Below are positions 1 to 7,754 of a DNA stretch of 64,000 bases, piece after piece. The translations under genes were made by a program, and so were the position numbers. The stretch lies in assembly GCF_028747205.1 (NCBI RefSeq), contig NZ_CP112880.1:5456001-5520000 (forward strand), written 5' to 3'. The DNA comes from Streptomyces sp. CA-278952. GTDB lineage: Bacteria; Actinomycetota; Actinomycetes; Streptomycetales; Streptomycetaceae. The notes under the pieces were generated by a model. The model did no database searches, was not told where the DNA came from, and was given only the letters and a program-made list of their open reading frames with translations. Numbering within the stretch: the first letter of the stretch is position 1; each line of letters begins with the position of its first letter.

Positions 1-689
1 CCCGGCAGCCAGAACGCCAGCGGGTCGGAGATCACCTGCACCCGCAGCGTGGCCAGCTCCCCGGTGATCTCCGCCAGGTCGTCCCCGGCCGGATGCTCAC
101 CGGGCCGCACCCCCACGGAGTGCGCCAGCGAACGCGTGCGGTGCAGCTCGGCGGCGAGCAGATCGATCCGGGCGGGCAGCGCCGACCACACGGAGTCGGA
201 GGAGACGACCATGTCCAGGGACCGGGCGTACAGCTCGTTCATCCGGGCGACCAGCTCCTGGAGGGAGAACCGCTCGGAGAGCCTGGCCGGCCCCGCGACC
301 GTTGGCGGCGGCACGGCCCCCGGGTTGGCGACGGTGACGGCCTCGCCACGCAGCAGTTCGGTCAGCGCGGTGAGGTCGTCCCGGTTCGGGTGGCGCCGCC
401 GCGCACGGATCTCCCGGGCCTCGGACAGGGCGCCGGCGTACGCGTCGAAGTAGCCCCACAGCAGGGTGATCGACTGCTCGGTCACGGCCCAGCGCTCCCG
501 GGTGACGCCGGTCAGCTCGGCACCCTCCAGGAGCCGGCGGCCGGCATGGTCCTGGAGCGCGAGGAGCGAGGTCTCGATGGCCTCGTGCTCCGCACCGAGC
601 CGGGCCAGCGCACGGTCCGCCTCCTCCCGGTCCATGACCGGGCCGGGGGGCCTCCCCGCGAAGCTGGGGAAGGATCCCGCGACGCCCAT
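1..689 (-). CDS. Hypothetical coiled-coil protein of the GlnH/GlnX/PknG neighbourhood (C-terminus cut by window edge)
   Basis: About 229 residues are visible; the C-terminus lies outside the window. The ATG at 689 is preceded by GAGAGG at good spacing, so it is preferred to a second ATG at 635. The visible part is alpha-helical and charged (segments MDREEADRALARLG, RIDLLAAELHRTRSLAH), with no signal peptide or membrane segment, suggesting a cytoplasmic helical protein. It follows the GlnH-like gene on the same strand after 118 bp and probably belongs to the same operon. In many actinobacteria the next gene here is the kinase pknG; that gene would lie outside this window. No catalytic motif is recognised and no function is assigned. 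Confidence 0.75.
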   Translation of the reverse strand, partial: MGVAGSFPSFAGRPPGPVMDREEADRALARLGAEHEAIETSLLALQDHAGRRLLEGAELTGVTRERWAVTEQSITLLWGYFDAYAGALSEAREIRARRRHPNRDDLTALTELLRGEAVTVANPGAVPPPTVAGPARLSERFSLQELVARMNELYARSLDMVVSSDSVWSALPARIDLLAAELHRTRSLAHSVGVRPGEHPAGDDLAEITGELATLRVQVISDPLAFWLP

Positions 690-807
690 CGATCACCTCT
701 CCGCTCTCCCCGCCGGGCCGGTGGGCCCGGCGGGATCGGTCTGTCTCGGTCTGCCGGCCCTGTCTCGGACCGCTCGCCCCGGTCCGTGCGCGTGGGTGCG
801 CTCCGGG

Positions 808-1860
808 TCAGTCGCCCCGGTACTTGGGGGCGGGCGGACCCGCTATGCCGGGCAGTCCGCCCGCCAGCCACTTGCGGTACGACGTCATCCAGGGGCTGTT
901 GTCGCCGCCGGCCCGGTAGTCGACGAGGACCTTGTTCACCCGGGCCACCAGGTCGTCGGCGCCCTTCTTCGTCGCGACGCCGTAGTACTCCGTGGTGAAC
1001 GGGGCCTTCCCCTTGAGCTCCACCGCCGGGTCCTGCGCCGCCTGACCGGCCGCCAGGGCGTTGTCCGTGACGATCGCGTCGACCTCGCCGAGCTGGAGCC
1101 GCACCAGGCAGTCCAGCTGGTTGGGCACGGTCAGCAGGTCACGGTCGCGCCCGGTGCCGTCGAAGTCGTCCTTGTAGAGCGCCCCGAACGACTGCTTCTC
1201 CAGCGCCTCGTACGCCGTGGAGCCCTCGGCCGAGCAGACCCGCTTGCCCTTCAGCGACGCGTCGTAGCCGGTGATCGTCGACCCCTTCGGGGCGAGCACC
1301 TGCTGCCCGGCCTGGAAGTAGGCGGTGGAGAAGGAGACCTGCTCCAGCCGCTTGCAGTTGATCGTCATCGTCCGCACGACGACGTCGACCCGGTCGTTCT
1401 CCAGGGCGGCGATGCGCTGGTTGGTGGGGATCGCGCGGAAGATCACCGCGTCCGGGTCGCCCAGGACGTCCTTGGCGATGGCCCGCACCAGATCGATGTC
1501 GAACCCTTCCAGCTCCCGGGCCTCCGGATTGCGGTAGCCCCAGCGGAAGCTGTTCTGGTCGACGCCCGCGATCAGCTTGCCGCGCTCCTTGATCTTCTCG
1601 ATGCCGGGTCCGTCGGCGCTCGACGCGGGCAGACTCGCCTCCGGCTCCGTGCACTCCTCGGCCCGTGCCTGGTCGGCCGTCACCGCTCCGCCGCCCGGGA
1701 CGTCCGCTCCGGCCGCCCCGCCGCTGTGGTGGGCCAGCGGCAACAGGGTGACCGCCGCGGTCACCGCGCACGCCGCCGCCATCCCCGCCACGCCGCCCCA
1801 GCCGCGCAGGCCGCCGCGTGCGGAACGCTCCTTCGACCTGCTCATCGCTGCCCCTCTCAC
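808..1860 (-). CDS. GlnH-like glutamate/aspartate-binding periplasmic-type protein
   Basis: A family 3 solute-binding protein of 350 residues: an N-terminal hydrophobic anchor (about residues 20-45) followed by a typical amino-acid-binding domain (IKERGKLIAGVDQNSFRWGY, then EGFDIDLVRAIAKDVLGD and RIAALENDRVDVVVRTMTIN). No ABC permease or ATPase gene is adjacent. Instead it follows a GlnX-like sensor, the arrangement of GlnH-GlnX-PknG, where GlnH reports extracellular amino acids to the membrane sensor rather than feeding a transporter. Two starts are possible: GTG at 1860, overlapping the upstream stop as GTGA with GGAG before it, or ATG at 1845 behind GAGAGGGG. A clear lipobox is not seen; the Cys in MAAAC sits before the hydrophobic core. 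Role in sensing is inferred from context. Confidence 0.85.
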   Translation of the reverse strand: MRGAAMSRSKERSARGGLRGWGGVAGMAAACAVTAAVTLLPLAHHSGGAAGADVPGGGAVTADQARAEECTEPEASLPASSADGPGIEKIKERGKLIAGVDQNSFRWGYRNPEARELEGFDIDLVRAIAKDVLGDPDAVIFRAIPTNQRIAALENDRVDVVVRTMTINCKRLEQVSFSTAYFQAGQQVLAPKGSTITGYDASLKGKRVCSAEGSTAYEALEKQSFGALYKDDFDGTGRDRDLLTVPNQLDCLVRLQLGEVDAIVTDNALAAGQAAQDPAVELKGKAPFTTEYYGVATKKGADDLVARVNKVLVDYRAGGDNSPWMTSYRKWLAGGLPGIAGPPAPKYRGD

Positions 1861-3245
1861 CGGTACTCCGAGAGCCTGCGGTTGACCCCGACGATCACGG
1901 CGGCGGCCCCCAGGACCGCCAGCGCCGCGGCGCCGATCGGCAGGCCCCGCAGGGCGCCCCGCCCGTCCTCCGCCGCCGCGGTGAACTCGTCCTGCTCATG
2001 CGCGAGCGCTTTCTCCAGCGCGGCGTCCACCCGCTGGAAGGACTGCCCGGTGGAGCTTTCGGTCCCGATGATCTGCTCCAGGGCGCCGTCGTAGTCGCCG
2101 CGGTCGTCCGTAGCACGCGCCTCGCGGTGGCGGGCCCCCCACTCGGCCACGCCCTTGGTCGCGTCGAGGACCGGCGCGTTCCCGCTCTCGTCGTCCGCGA
2201 GCCGGTCGGCCTTCTCCAACCGGTCCTTCACTGCCTTCATCCCCGTGCCGTAGTCCGCCTCGTACTGGTCGCCGGAGCCGTCGGGGGTCAGCACCGCACC
2301 GCGCGCCACCAGGGTGAGGTTCTCGTTGGCGCGCGCCTTCAGGGAGTTGATCCGCGCGTCGTTGAGCACATCCAGGGACGCCTGGCCGTGCACCATCGCC
2401 GACCGCAGCTCCGTACGGGCCACCGCGTGCCCCACGGCCAGCCAGAGCACCACCACCGAGGCGGCGGCCGTAGCCGCCAGCAGCCCGTGGTTCAGCACCC
2501 GGTTCGTCCGGCGGTAGGTGCGCCGCTGCATCCACCCCAGCGCGCCGAGCACCAGGATCCCGGCGCCGAGCGACAGGAGCGGCCACCGCCGGGCGTCGGC
2601 GGAGTCCGTCTCCAGCCGGCCCGTCTCCGCCGCGTACAGCCGCTCGGCGGCCGGCAGCATCTCGCCGGTCATCTTCTGGTTCGCGTACCGGAGGTAGGCG
2701 CCGCCCAGCGGCAGGCCCTGGCGGTTGTTGGCGCGGGCGCGCTCGATCAGGCCCGTGTAGACCGGGAGCAGCTTGTTGAGGGTGGCTATCTCACGGCTGG
2801 ACGCGCTGTCGGAGCCGGTGTTCCCCGACGCCTTCACCAACAGCCGGGCCGCCTCCTCGATGTCCTTCCGATACTGCTCGTGCACGGCCTCGGGCTCCTG
2901 CGCACCCGCGAGGAACCCACTGGCCGCCGTCGTGTCCGCGTCCGCCAGGAAACGGTAGATGTCCGCCGCGTCGGCGCTGAGCGGCTGACTGCGGCTGACC
3001 ACGTCGTCGGCCGACGACGCCCGCGACGAGATCTCCAGGGTGGTCACCGCGCCGAACGCCACGACCAGCAGGGCCAGGACGGCCCCGATGATCTGGAGCC
3101 GGCCGGGCTCGGTCGTCGCCACGGCGCGCAGACGCCCCGCCTGCCCGGCCCACGTGGTGCGGCGCTGTGCGTCCACGTCGGCGTGCGCGGACACCGGGTC
3201 CGGCGTGCGCAGCGTCTGCGTGCCGCCGCTCGGCGGATGTGTCAC
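1857..3245 (-). CDS. GlnX-like membrane sensor protein
   Basis: A 462-residue membrane protein with a repeated plan: a membrane helix (IIGAVLALLVVAFGAV), a helical extracytoplasmic domain of about 150 residues, a hairpin of two membrane helices (LLSLGAGILVLGALGW and LLAATAAASVVVLWLAVG), a second helical extracytoplasmic domain, and a final helix (AALAVLGAAAVIVGV). This is the architecture of GlnX, the sensor that pairs with GlnH to control PknG. The start GTG at 3245 has GGGGGAGG four bases upstream; the longer open frame to 3341 lacks such a site. The stop overlaps the next start (GTGA), so the two proteins are translationally coupled. Function as an amino-acid sensor is inferred from architecture and neighbour. 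Confidence 0.8.
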   Translation of the reverse strand: MTHPPSGGTQTLRTPDPVSAHADVDAQRRTTWAGQAGRLRAVATTEPGRLQIIGAVLALLVVAFGAVTTLEISSRASSADDVVSRSQPLSADAADIYRFLADADTTAASGFLAGAQEPEAVHEQYRKDIEEAARLLVKASGNTGSDSASSREIATLNKLLPVYTGLIERARANNRQGLPLGGAYLRYANQKMTGEMLPAAERLYAAETGRLETDSADARRWPLLSLGAGILVLGALGWMQRRTYRRTNRVLNHGLLAATAAASVVVLWLAVGHAVARTELRSAMVHGQASLDVLNDARINSLKARANENLTLVARGAVLTPDGSGDQYEADYGTGMKAVKDRLEKADRLADDESGNAPVLDATKGVAEWGARHREARATDDRGDYDGALEQIIGTESSTGQSFQRVDAALEKALAHEQDEFTAAAEDGRGALRGLPIGAAALAVLGAAAVIVGVNRRLSEYR

Positions 3246-3648
3246 TCGGCCTCCCCCTCGGTCACTGACGGCGGGCCCCCGCCCCCGGCCCAGGGACGCG
3301 CGCCCGGCCAGAAGTATGGCCGCGGGGACGGACATCCACACCGGGAACGGCTGATTCCCACATCGGCCCCCGATCGGTCCCCTACATTGGTCCCGACATC
3401 AGTCCCGATATCGGTCCCCCCATCAGTCCCCGCATTCGATCAGGGCAGACGCGGCCGATCAAGGCAAGCGGTACAACGTGCCCTGATACATCCCCATAAG
3501 CGAACGGACTCCCCATCAGGTACACGTTTCAGGAGCCCGATCGGTTCCCTCGCACCCCGCGCGTGCCCGGCGTTCACCCGTACGAGGAACGTCCCCCCAC
3601 GCGAACCGCGCGAGGGGACGCCCCCGTGACGTACGACGTGCTCCGGCC
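3246..3648. other. Intergenic region with glnX-like upstream sequence
   Basis: This 403-bp gap separates the GlnX-like gene from the sugar kinase gene; both are on the minus strand. It contains a 12-bp tandem repeat (3360-3443, listed separately). No convincing ORF with a ribosome-binding site was found; the longer open frames here lack coding-like third-position bias. Confidence 0.6.
3360..3443. repeat. 12-bp tandem repeat, about seven copies
   Basis: Seven degenerate copies of ACATCGGTCCCG follow each other at exactly 12-bp spacing (units begin at 3360, 3372, 3384, 3396, 3408, 3420 and 3432). On the minus strand the core reads GGGACCGATGT. It lies about 115 bp upstream of the GlnX-like start, where a promoter would be expected, so it may be a multi-copy protein-binding site; that is inference. 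Confidence 0.8.
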
Positions 3649-4626
3649 TCAGACGTACTGCGCGCGCAGCCTCCGGTGGACCTCCGGCGCCGCGCCCGTA
3701 CGGTCCAGGCCCAGCAGCGCCGCGCCCAGCACCGGCGGCTCGGACACGACGCGCACCTCGGCCTTCGGGGCGCGCGCCGCGAGGAGTGCGGTGATCCGGT
3801 CGTTCAGCTGCGGGTGGCGCGCGGCCAGCACACTGCCGCCCAGCAGCACCGGAACCTCCTCCGCCAGCAGACCGAGCCGCCCCAGCGCCACCGAGGCCAT
3901 TGCCACCACCTCCTCGGCCAGCCGCTCCACCAGCGCGAGGGCCACCGGGTCCCCGCCCGCGGCGGTCGCGAACAGCACCGGTGTCAGCTCGTGCCGCCGC
4001 GCCGACGGGATCCCGCCCCGGTGCAGCGCCTCGATGAGCGCGTACATCGAGTCGAGCCCGAAGTGGGCGGGCAGCGCACGGGCCAGCTCGGACGGTTCGC
4101 CGCGCCCGTCCTCGGCGCGCGCGGCGAACCACAGCGCCTCCTCCGCGAGCCCCGAACCGCCGCCCCAGTCACCGGACAGCCGTCCGATCGCGGGGAAGCG
4201 GGCGGTCCGCCCGTCCGGGGTCATGCCCACGCAGTTGATCCCGGCCCCGCACACCACCGCGACGCCCCGGGGCTCGTCCACCCCGGCGCGCAGGATCGCG
4301 AAGGTGTCGTTGCGCACCTCCACCGAGGAGCCCCAGCCGCGGGCCTGAAGGGCCGCGGCCAACTCGGCCTCCTCGACCGGCAGATCGGCGTTGGCCAGGC
4401 ACGCGGAGACATGGGCGGACGCGCCGAACGGGCCACCGGCGTCCGGCAGCTCCGCGACGGCCCGCTCCAGCGCGGCGGCCAGCACGTCGATCGCCGCCTC
4501 CACCCCGACCACGGGCGGCTGGAAGCCGCCGCCGCGTGCCGTGGACAGCACGGTGCCGTCCTCGCCGATCAGTGCCACGTCGGTCTTGCTGTTGCCCGCG
4601 TCGATGGCGACGACCGACACGTTCAC
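3649..4626 (-). CDS. BadF/BcrA-type sugar kinase (N-acetylglucosamine kinase-like)
   Basis: A 325-residue kinase of the ASKHA fold. It has the N-terminal phosphate-binding motif AIDAGNSKTDVALIGEDG, the second motif GVAVVCGAGINCVGM and the glycine-rich GRLSGDWGGGSGLAEEAL, all typical of the BadF/BadG/BcrA/BcrD family that includes eukaryotic-type GlcNAc kinase. The GTG start at 4626 overlaps the stop of the GH4 gene as GTGA. As last gene of a sugar ABC operon it probably phosphorylates an imported sugar or disaccharide at O6 using ATP, in the cytoplasm, so that the GH4 enzyme can act. The exact sugar cannot be read from sequence; glucosamine, GlcNAc or a beta-disaccharide are all possible. Confidence 0.85.
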   Translation of the reverse strand: MNVSVVAIDAGNSKTDVALIGEDGTVLSTARGGGFQPPVVGVEAAIDVLAAALERAVAELPDAGGPFGASAHVSACLANADLPVEEAELAAALQARGWGSSVEVRNDTFAILRAGVDEPRGVAVVCGAGINCVGMTPDGRTARFPAIGRLSGDWGGGSGLAEEALWFAARAEDGRGEPSELARALPAHFGLDSMYALIEALHRGGIPSARRHELTPVLFATAAGGDPVALALVERLAEEVVAMASVALGRLGLLAEEVPVLLGGSVLAARHPQLNDRITALLAARAPKAEVRVVSEPPVLGAALLGLDRTGAAPEVHRRLRAQYV

Positions 4627-5891
4627 GCCCACGAAAGGTGCTCCCGGTTGTGCGCGATCAGCCGGTCGGTGAGCCCCTCGGCGTACGCGTACTGGCCGAC
4701 CAGCGGGTGGGCGAGGAGCGCCTTGAAGACCCGGTCCCGGCCGCCGCGCAGCGCGGCTTCCAGGGCGAGGTCCTCGTACGCCGTCACGTTGGCGATCAGT
4801 CCGGCGTACAGCGGGTCCAGCGCGGAGACGGCCAGCGGTGTCGCGCCGTCGTGTCCGACCCGGGCCTGGACCTCGATCACCGCGTCGTCCGGGAGGAACG
4901 GCAGCGTCCCGTTGTTGTACGTGTTGACCACCTGGACCGGGGAGCCGCCGTTGCCCAGCAGGGAGGCCGCCAGGTCCACGGCCGCCTCCGAGTAGAACGC
5001 GCCGCCGCGCTTGGCGAGCAGCTCGGGCTTCTCGTCCAGCGTCGGGTCGCCGTACATCGCGAGGAGTTCCTTCTCCATCGCCGCGACCTCGGCGGCCCGG
5101 GACGGCTTGGTGCCGAGCTCCCTGACCACCTCGTCGTGGGAGTAGAAGTAGCGCAGGTAGTAGGAGGGGACGACGCCGAGCCGGTCGACGATCTGTCGGG
5201 GCATGTGGAGGTCGTCGGCGATGGCGTCGCCGTGCTCGGCGAGCAGCTTCGGCAGGACGTTCTCGCCGTCCGGGCCGCCGAGGCGCACCCCCAGCTCCCA
5301 GGTCAGGTGGTTGAGCCCGACGTGGTCGAGGTGCACCTCGGAGGGGGTCACGTCCAGCAGCCGGGCGAACTTCCGCTGGAAGCCGATCGCCACGTTGCAC
5401 AGGCCGACGGCCTTGTGCCCGGCCTGGAGCAGGGCGCGGGTGACGATGCCGACGGGGTTGGTGAAGTCGATGATCCAGGCGTCCGGGTTGGCGCGGCGGA
5501 CCCGCTCGGCGATGTCCAGGACGACCGGCACGGTGCGCAGGGCCTTGGCGAGGCCGCCGGCGCCGGTGGTCTCCTGGCCGACGCAGCCGCACTCCAGCGG
5601 CCAGGTCTCGTCCTGGTTGCGCGCGGCCTGTCCGCCGACGCGCAGCTGGAGCAGGACCGCGTCGGCGTCGGCGACGCCCGCGTCGATGTCGGTGGTGGTC
5701 GTGATTTTCCCGGCGTGGTCCTGCTTGGCGAAGATCCGCCGGGCGAGACCTCCCACCAGCTCCAGGCGGTCGGCCGCCGGATCGACGAGCACCAGCTCCT
5801 CGATCGGCAGCGTGTCCCGCAGCCGGGCGAATCCGTCGATCAGTTCAGGGGTGTAGGTGGACCCGCCACCCACTACTGCGAGCTTCATCAT
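4623..5891 (-). CDS. GH4 family 6-phospho-beta-glucosidase-like enzyme
   Basis: A 422-residue glycoside hydrolase family 4 protein. The NAD-binding start (VVGGGSTYTPELIDG), the DFTNP motif, and the metal/substrate residues Cys165 (CNVAIGF) and His195 (GLNHL) are present. GH4 enzymes cleave phosphorylated glycosides by an NAD- and metal-dependent redox elimination mechanism. ATG at 5891 overlaps the upstream permease stop as TGATG, so it is translated with the transporter genes. Family members act on 6-phospho-glycosides, yet the transporter here is ABC-type and does not phosphorylate; the adjacent kinase could supply the phosphate. Substrate (cellobiose-, chitobiose- or other beta-disaccharide-phosphate) is unknown. 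Confidence 0.88.
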   Translation of the reverse strand: MMKLAVVGGGSTYTPELIDGFARLRDTLPIEELVLVDPAADRLELVGGLARRIFAKQDHAGKITTTTDIDAGVADADAVLLQLRVGGQAARNQDETWPLECGCVGQETTGAGGLAKALRTVPVVLDIAERVRRANPDAWIIDFTNPVGIVTRALLQAGHKAVGLCNVAIGFQRKFARLLDVTPSEVHLDHVGLNHLTWELGVRLGGPDGENVLPKLLAEHGDAIADDLHMPRQIVDRLGVVPSYYLRYFYSHDEVVRELGTKPSRAAEVAAMEKELLAMYGDPTLDEKPELLAKRGGAFYSEAAVDLAASLLGNGGSPVQVVNTYNNGTLPFLPDDAVIEVQARVGHDGATPLAVSALDPLYAGLIANVTAYEDLALEAALRGGRDRVFKALLAHPLVGQYAYAEGLTDRLIAHNREHLSWA

Positions 5892-6802
5892 CAGCCCTTT
5901 ACTCCGGTCAGTGTGACGCCCTCGACGAATGCCTTCTGGGCAAAGAAGAAGACGGCGATCACGGGGGCCATGACCAGAACGGTCGCGGCCATGGTCAGGT
6001 TCCAGTCGGTGTGGTGTGCGCCCTTGAAGGATTCGAGGCCGTAACTGAGCGTCCAGGCGGCCGGGTTCTCGGAGGCGTAGATCTGTGGTCCGAAGTAGTC
6101 GTTCCAGGCGGCGAAGAACTGGAAGAGGGCGATGGCCGCGATGCCGGGCTTGGCCATCGGCAGGACGACCTTCATCAGCGTGCGGAACTCACCGCAGCCG
6201 TCGACCTTGGCGGCGTCCAGGTACTCGTTCGGGATGGTCAGCAGGAACTGCCGCAGCAGGAAGATGGAGAACGCGTCGCCGAAGGCCATCGGGATGATCA
6301 GCGGCCACAACGTGCCGGACAGGTCCATCTGCTTCGCCCAGAACAGGTACATCGGGATGATGATGACCTGCGGCGGCAGCATCATCATCGAGATGACGAG
6401 CATCAGCGACAGCCTGCGGCCCCGGAAGCGGAACTTCGCCAGCGCGTACGCCACCGGGACGGACGAGACGACGGTGAGGACGGTGCCGACGCCCGCGTAC
6501 AGCAGGGTGTTGCGCCACCAGGTCAGAAAGCCCGGGGTGTTGAAGACCCGCTCGTAGTTGTCCCACTCCCAGGTGTTCGGGGTGAGGTCGCGGGTCAGCG
6601 CCTGCTGGTCGCTCATCAGCGAGGTCAGCACCACGAAGACGAACGGCAGCACGAAGAAGAGCGCGGCGGCGATCCCGAGCGAGTGCACGGCGATCCAGTG
6701 CAGCAGCGCCTTGCGGCGGGCGGTGCGCGCGGCGGGGGTCGGTGGAGAGTTCTTCGGCGGGGCGGTGGCGGTCTTGTCGACGGCGTCGAGGAGGTGGGTC
6801 AT
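5891..6802 (-). CDS. Carbohydrate ABC transporter permease (MalG type)
   Basis: A 303-residue inner-membrane permease with about six helices; the first begins near residue 35 (IAVHSLGIAAALFFVLPFV). The EAA loop expected for contact with the ATPase is seen as EYLDAAKVDGCGEFRTLMKV followed by LPMAKPGIAAIALF. It pairs with the MalF-type permease directly upstream (3-bp gap). The operon encodes no ATPase; in Streptomyces a shared ATPase such as MsiK usually serves these transporters, which is established for other sugar systems and inferred here. Confidence 0.9.
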   Translation of the reverse strand: MTHLLDAVDKTATAPPKNSPPTPAARTARRKALLHWIAVHSLGIAAALFFVLPFVFVVLTSLMSDQQALTRDLTPNTWEWDNYERVFNTPGFLTWWRNTLLYAGVGTVLTVVSSVPVAYALAKFRFRGRRLSLMLVISMMMLPPQVIIIPMYLFWAKQMDLSGTLWPLIIPMAFGDAFSIFLLRQFLLTIPNEYLDAAKVDGCGEFRTLMKVVLPMAKPGIAAIALFQFFAAWNDYFGPQIYASENPAAWTLSYGLESFKGAHHTDWNLTMAATVLVMAPVIAVFFFAQKAFVEGVTLTGVKG

Positions 6803-6805
6803 GGC

Positions 6806-7747
6806 TCAGTCACCGGCCTGGATCAGGTTGTTGCGGCCCCGCATCAGCAGCGCGGTGAAGGCCATGGCCAGGGCGAACAGGACGAGGGCGACGACACAGG
6901 CGGCGCCGTAGTCGAAGCGCTGGAAGCCCAGGTTGTAGACGAGCTGCGGGAGCGTCAGTGTCGACTTGTCGGGATAGCCGGGTTCGAAGGACTGCCCGGA
7001 GCCGCCGATGACACCGGACGCGACCTTTCCGGCGACGAGCGGCTGCGTGTAGTACTGCATCGCCTGGATGACGCCCGTCACCACGGCGAACAGCACGATC
7101 GGCGAGATGTTCGGCAGGGTCACGAAGCGGAACTTCTGCCAGGCGGACGCGCCGTCCAGCTCGGCCGCCTCGTACTGCTCGGTCGGGACGTCCAGCAGCG
7201 AGGCCATGAAGATGACCATCAGGTCCCCGATGCCCCACACCGCGAGCATGGTGAGCGCCGGCTTGGACCAGGTGGCGTCGTTGAACCAGCCCGGCGTCGG
7301 CAGCCCCAGGTCCCCGAGGATCGCGTTGACGGGCCCGGTGCCGGGGTTGAGCAGAAAGACGAAGGCGAGCGTCGCGGCGACCGGAGGGGCCAGGTACGGC
7401 AGGTAGAACAGGGTCCGGAAGACCCCGGTCCCCGTCTTGATCTTCGTGATCAGCATCCCGATGCCGAGGCCGAAGACGACCCGGCAGGTGACCATGACGA
7501 GGACCAGCCACAGGGTGTTGCGCAGCGACGGCCAGAACATCGGATAGTCGCTGAAGACGTAGGTCCAGTTGGTCAGCCCGTTGAAGACCGGCGCCCCGAA
7601 GCCGTCGTACTGGGTGAAGGAGAAGTAGACGGTCGAGATCATCGGATACGCGAAGAAGACCGAGAACCCGATCAGCCACGGCGACATGAAGGCCGCCGTG
7701 CGCAGCGCCGACCTGCGACGCTTGGAGCGGAGTGTGTGCGTCGTCAT
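6806..7747 (-). CDS. Carbohydrate ABC transporter permease (MalF type)
   Basis: A 313-residue permease with six predicted membrane helices, starting with AAFMSPWLIGFSVFFAYPMI. The EAA loop reads EQYEAAELDGASAWQKFRFV, followed by TLPNISPIVLF. It forms the heterodimeric channel with the MalG-type protein encoded three bases downstream. The ATG at 7747 is 7 bp after the stop of the binding-protein gene and has only a weak ribosome-binding site, so translational coupling to that gene is likely. Confidence 0.9.
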   Translation of the reverse strand: MTTHTLRSKRRRSALRTAAFMSPWLIGFSVFFAYPMISTVYFSFTQYDGFGAPVFNGLTNWTYVFSDYPMFWPSLRNTLWLVLVMVTCRVVFGLGIGMLITKIKTGTGVFRTLFYLPYLAPPVAATLAFVFLLNPGTGPVNAILGDLGLPTPGWFNDATWSKPALTMLAVWGIGDLMVIFMASLLDVPTEQYEAAELDGASAWQKFRFVTLPNISPIVLFAVVTGVIQAMQYYTQPLVAGKVASGVIGGSGQSFEPGYPDKSTLTLPQLVYNLGFQRFDYGAACVVALVLFALAMAFTALLMRGRNNLIQAGD

Positions 7748-7754
7748 CGTCGGG

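Noticed and set aside
1700..1830. Lipoprotein signal on the GlnH-like protein
   Set aside because: The only Cys in the N-terminal region precedes the hydrophobic core, so it is not a proper lipobox; a membrane anchor is more likely.
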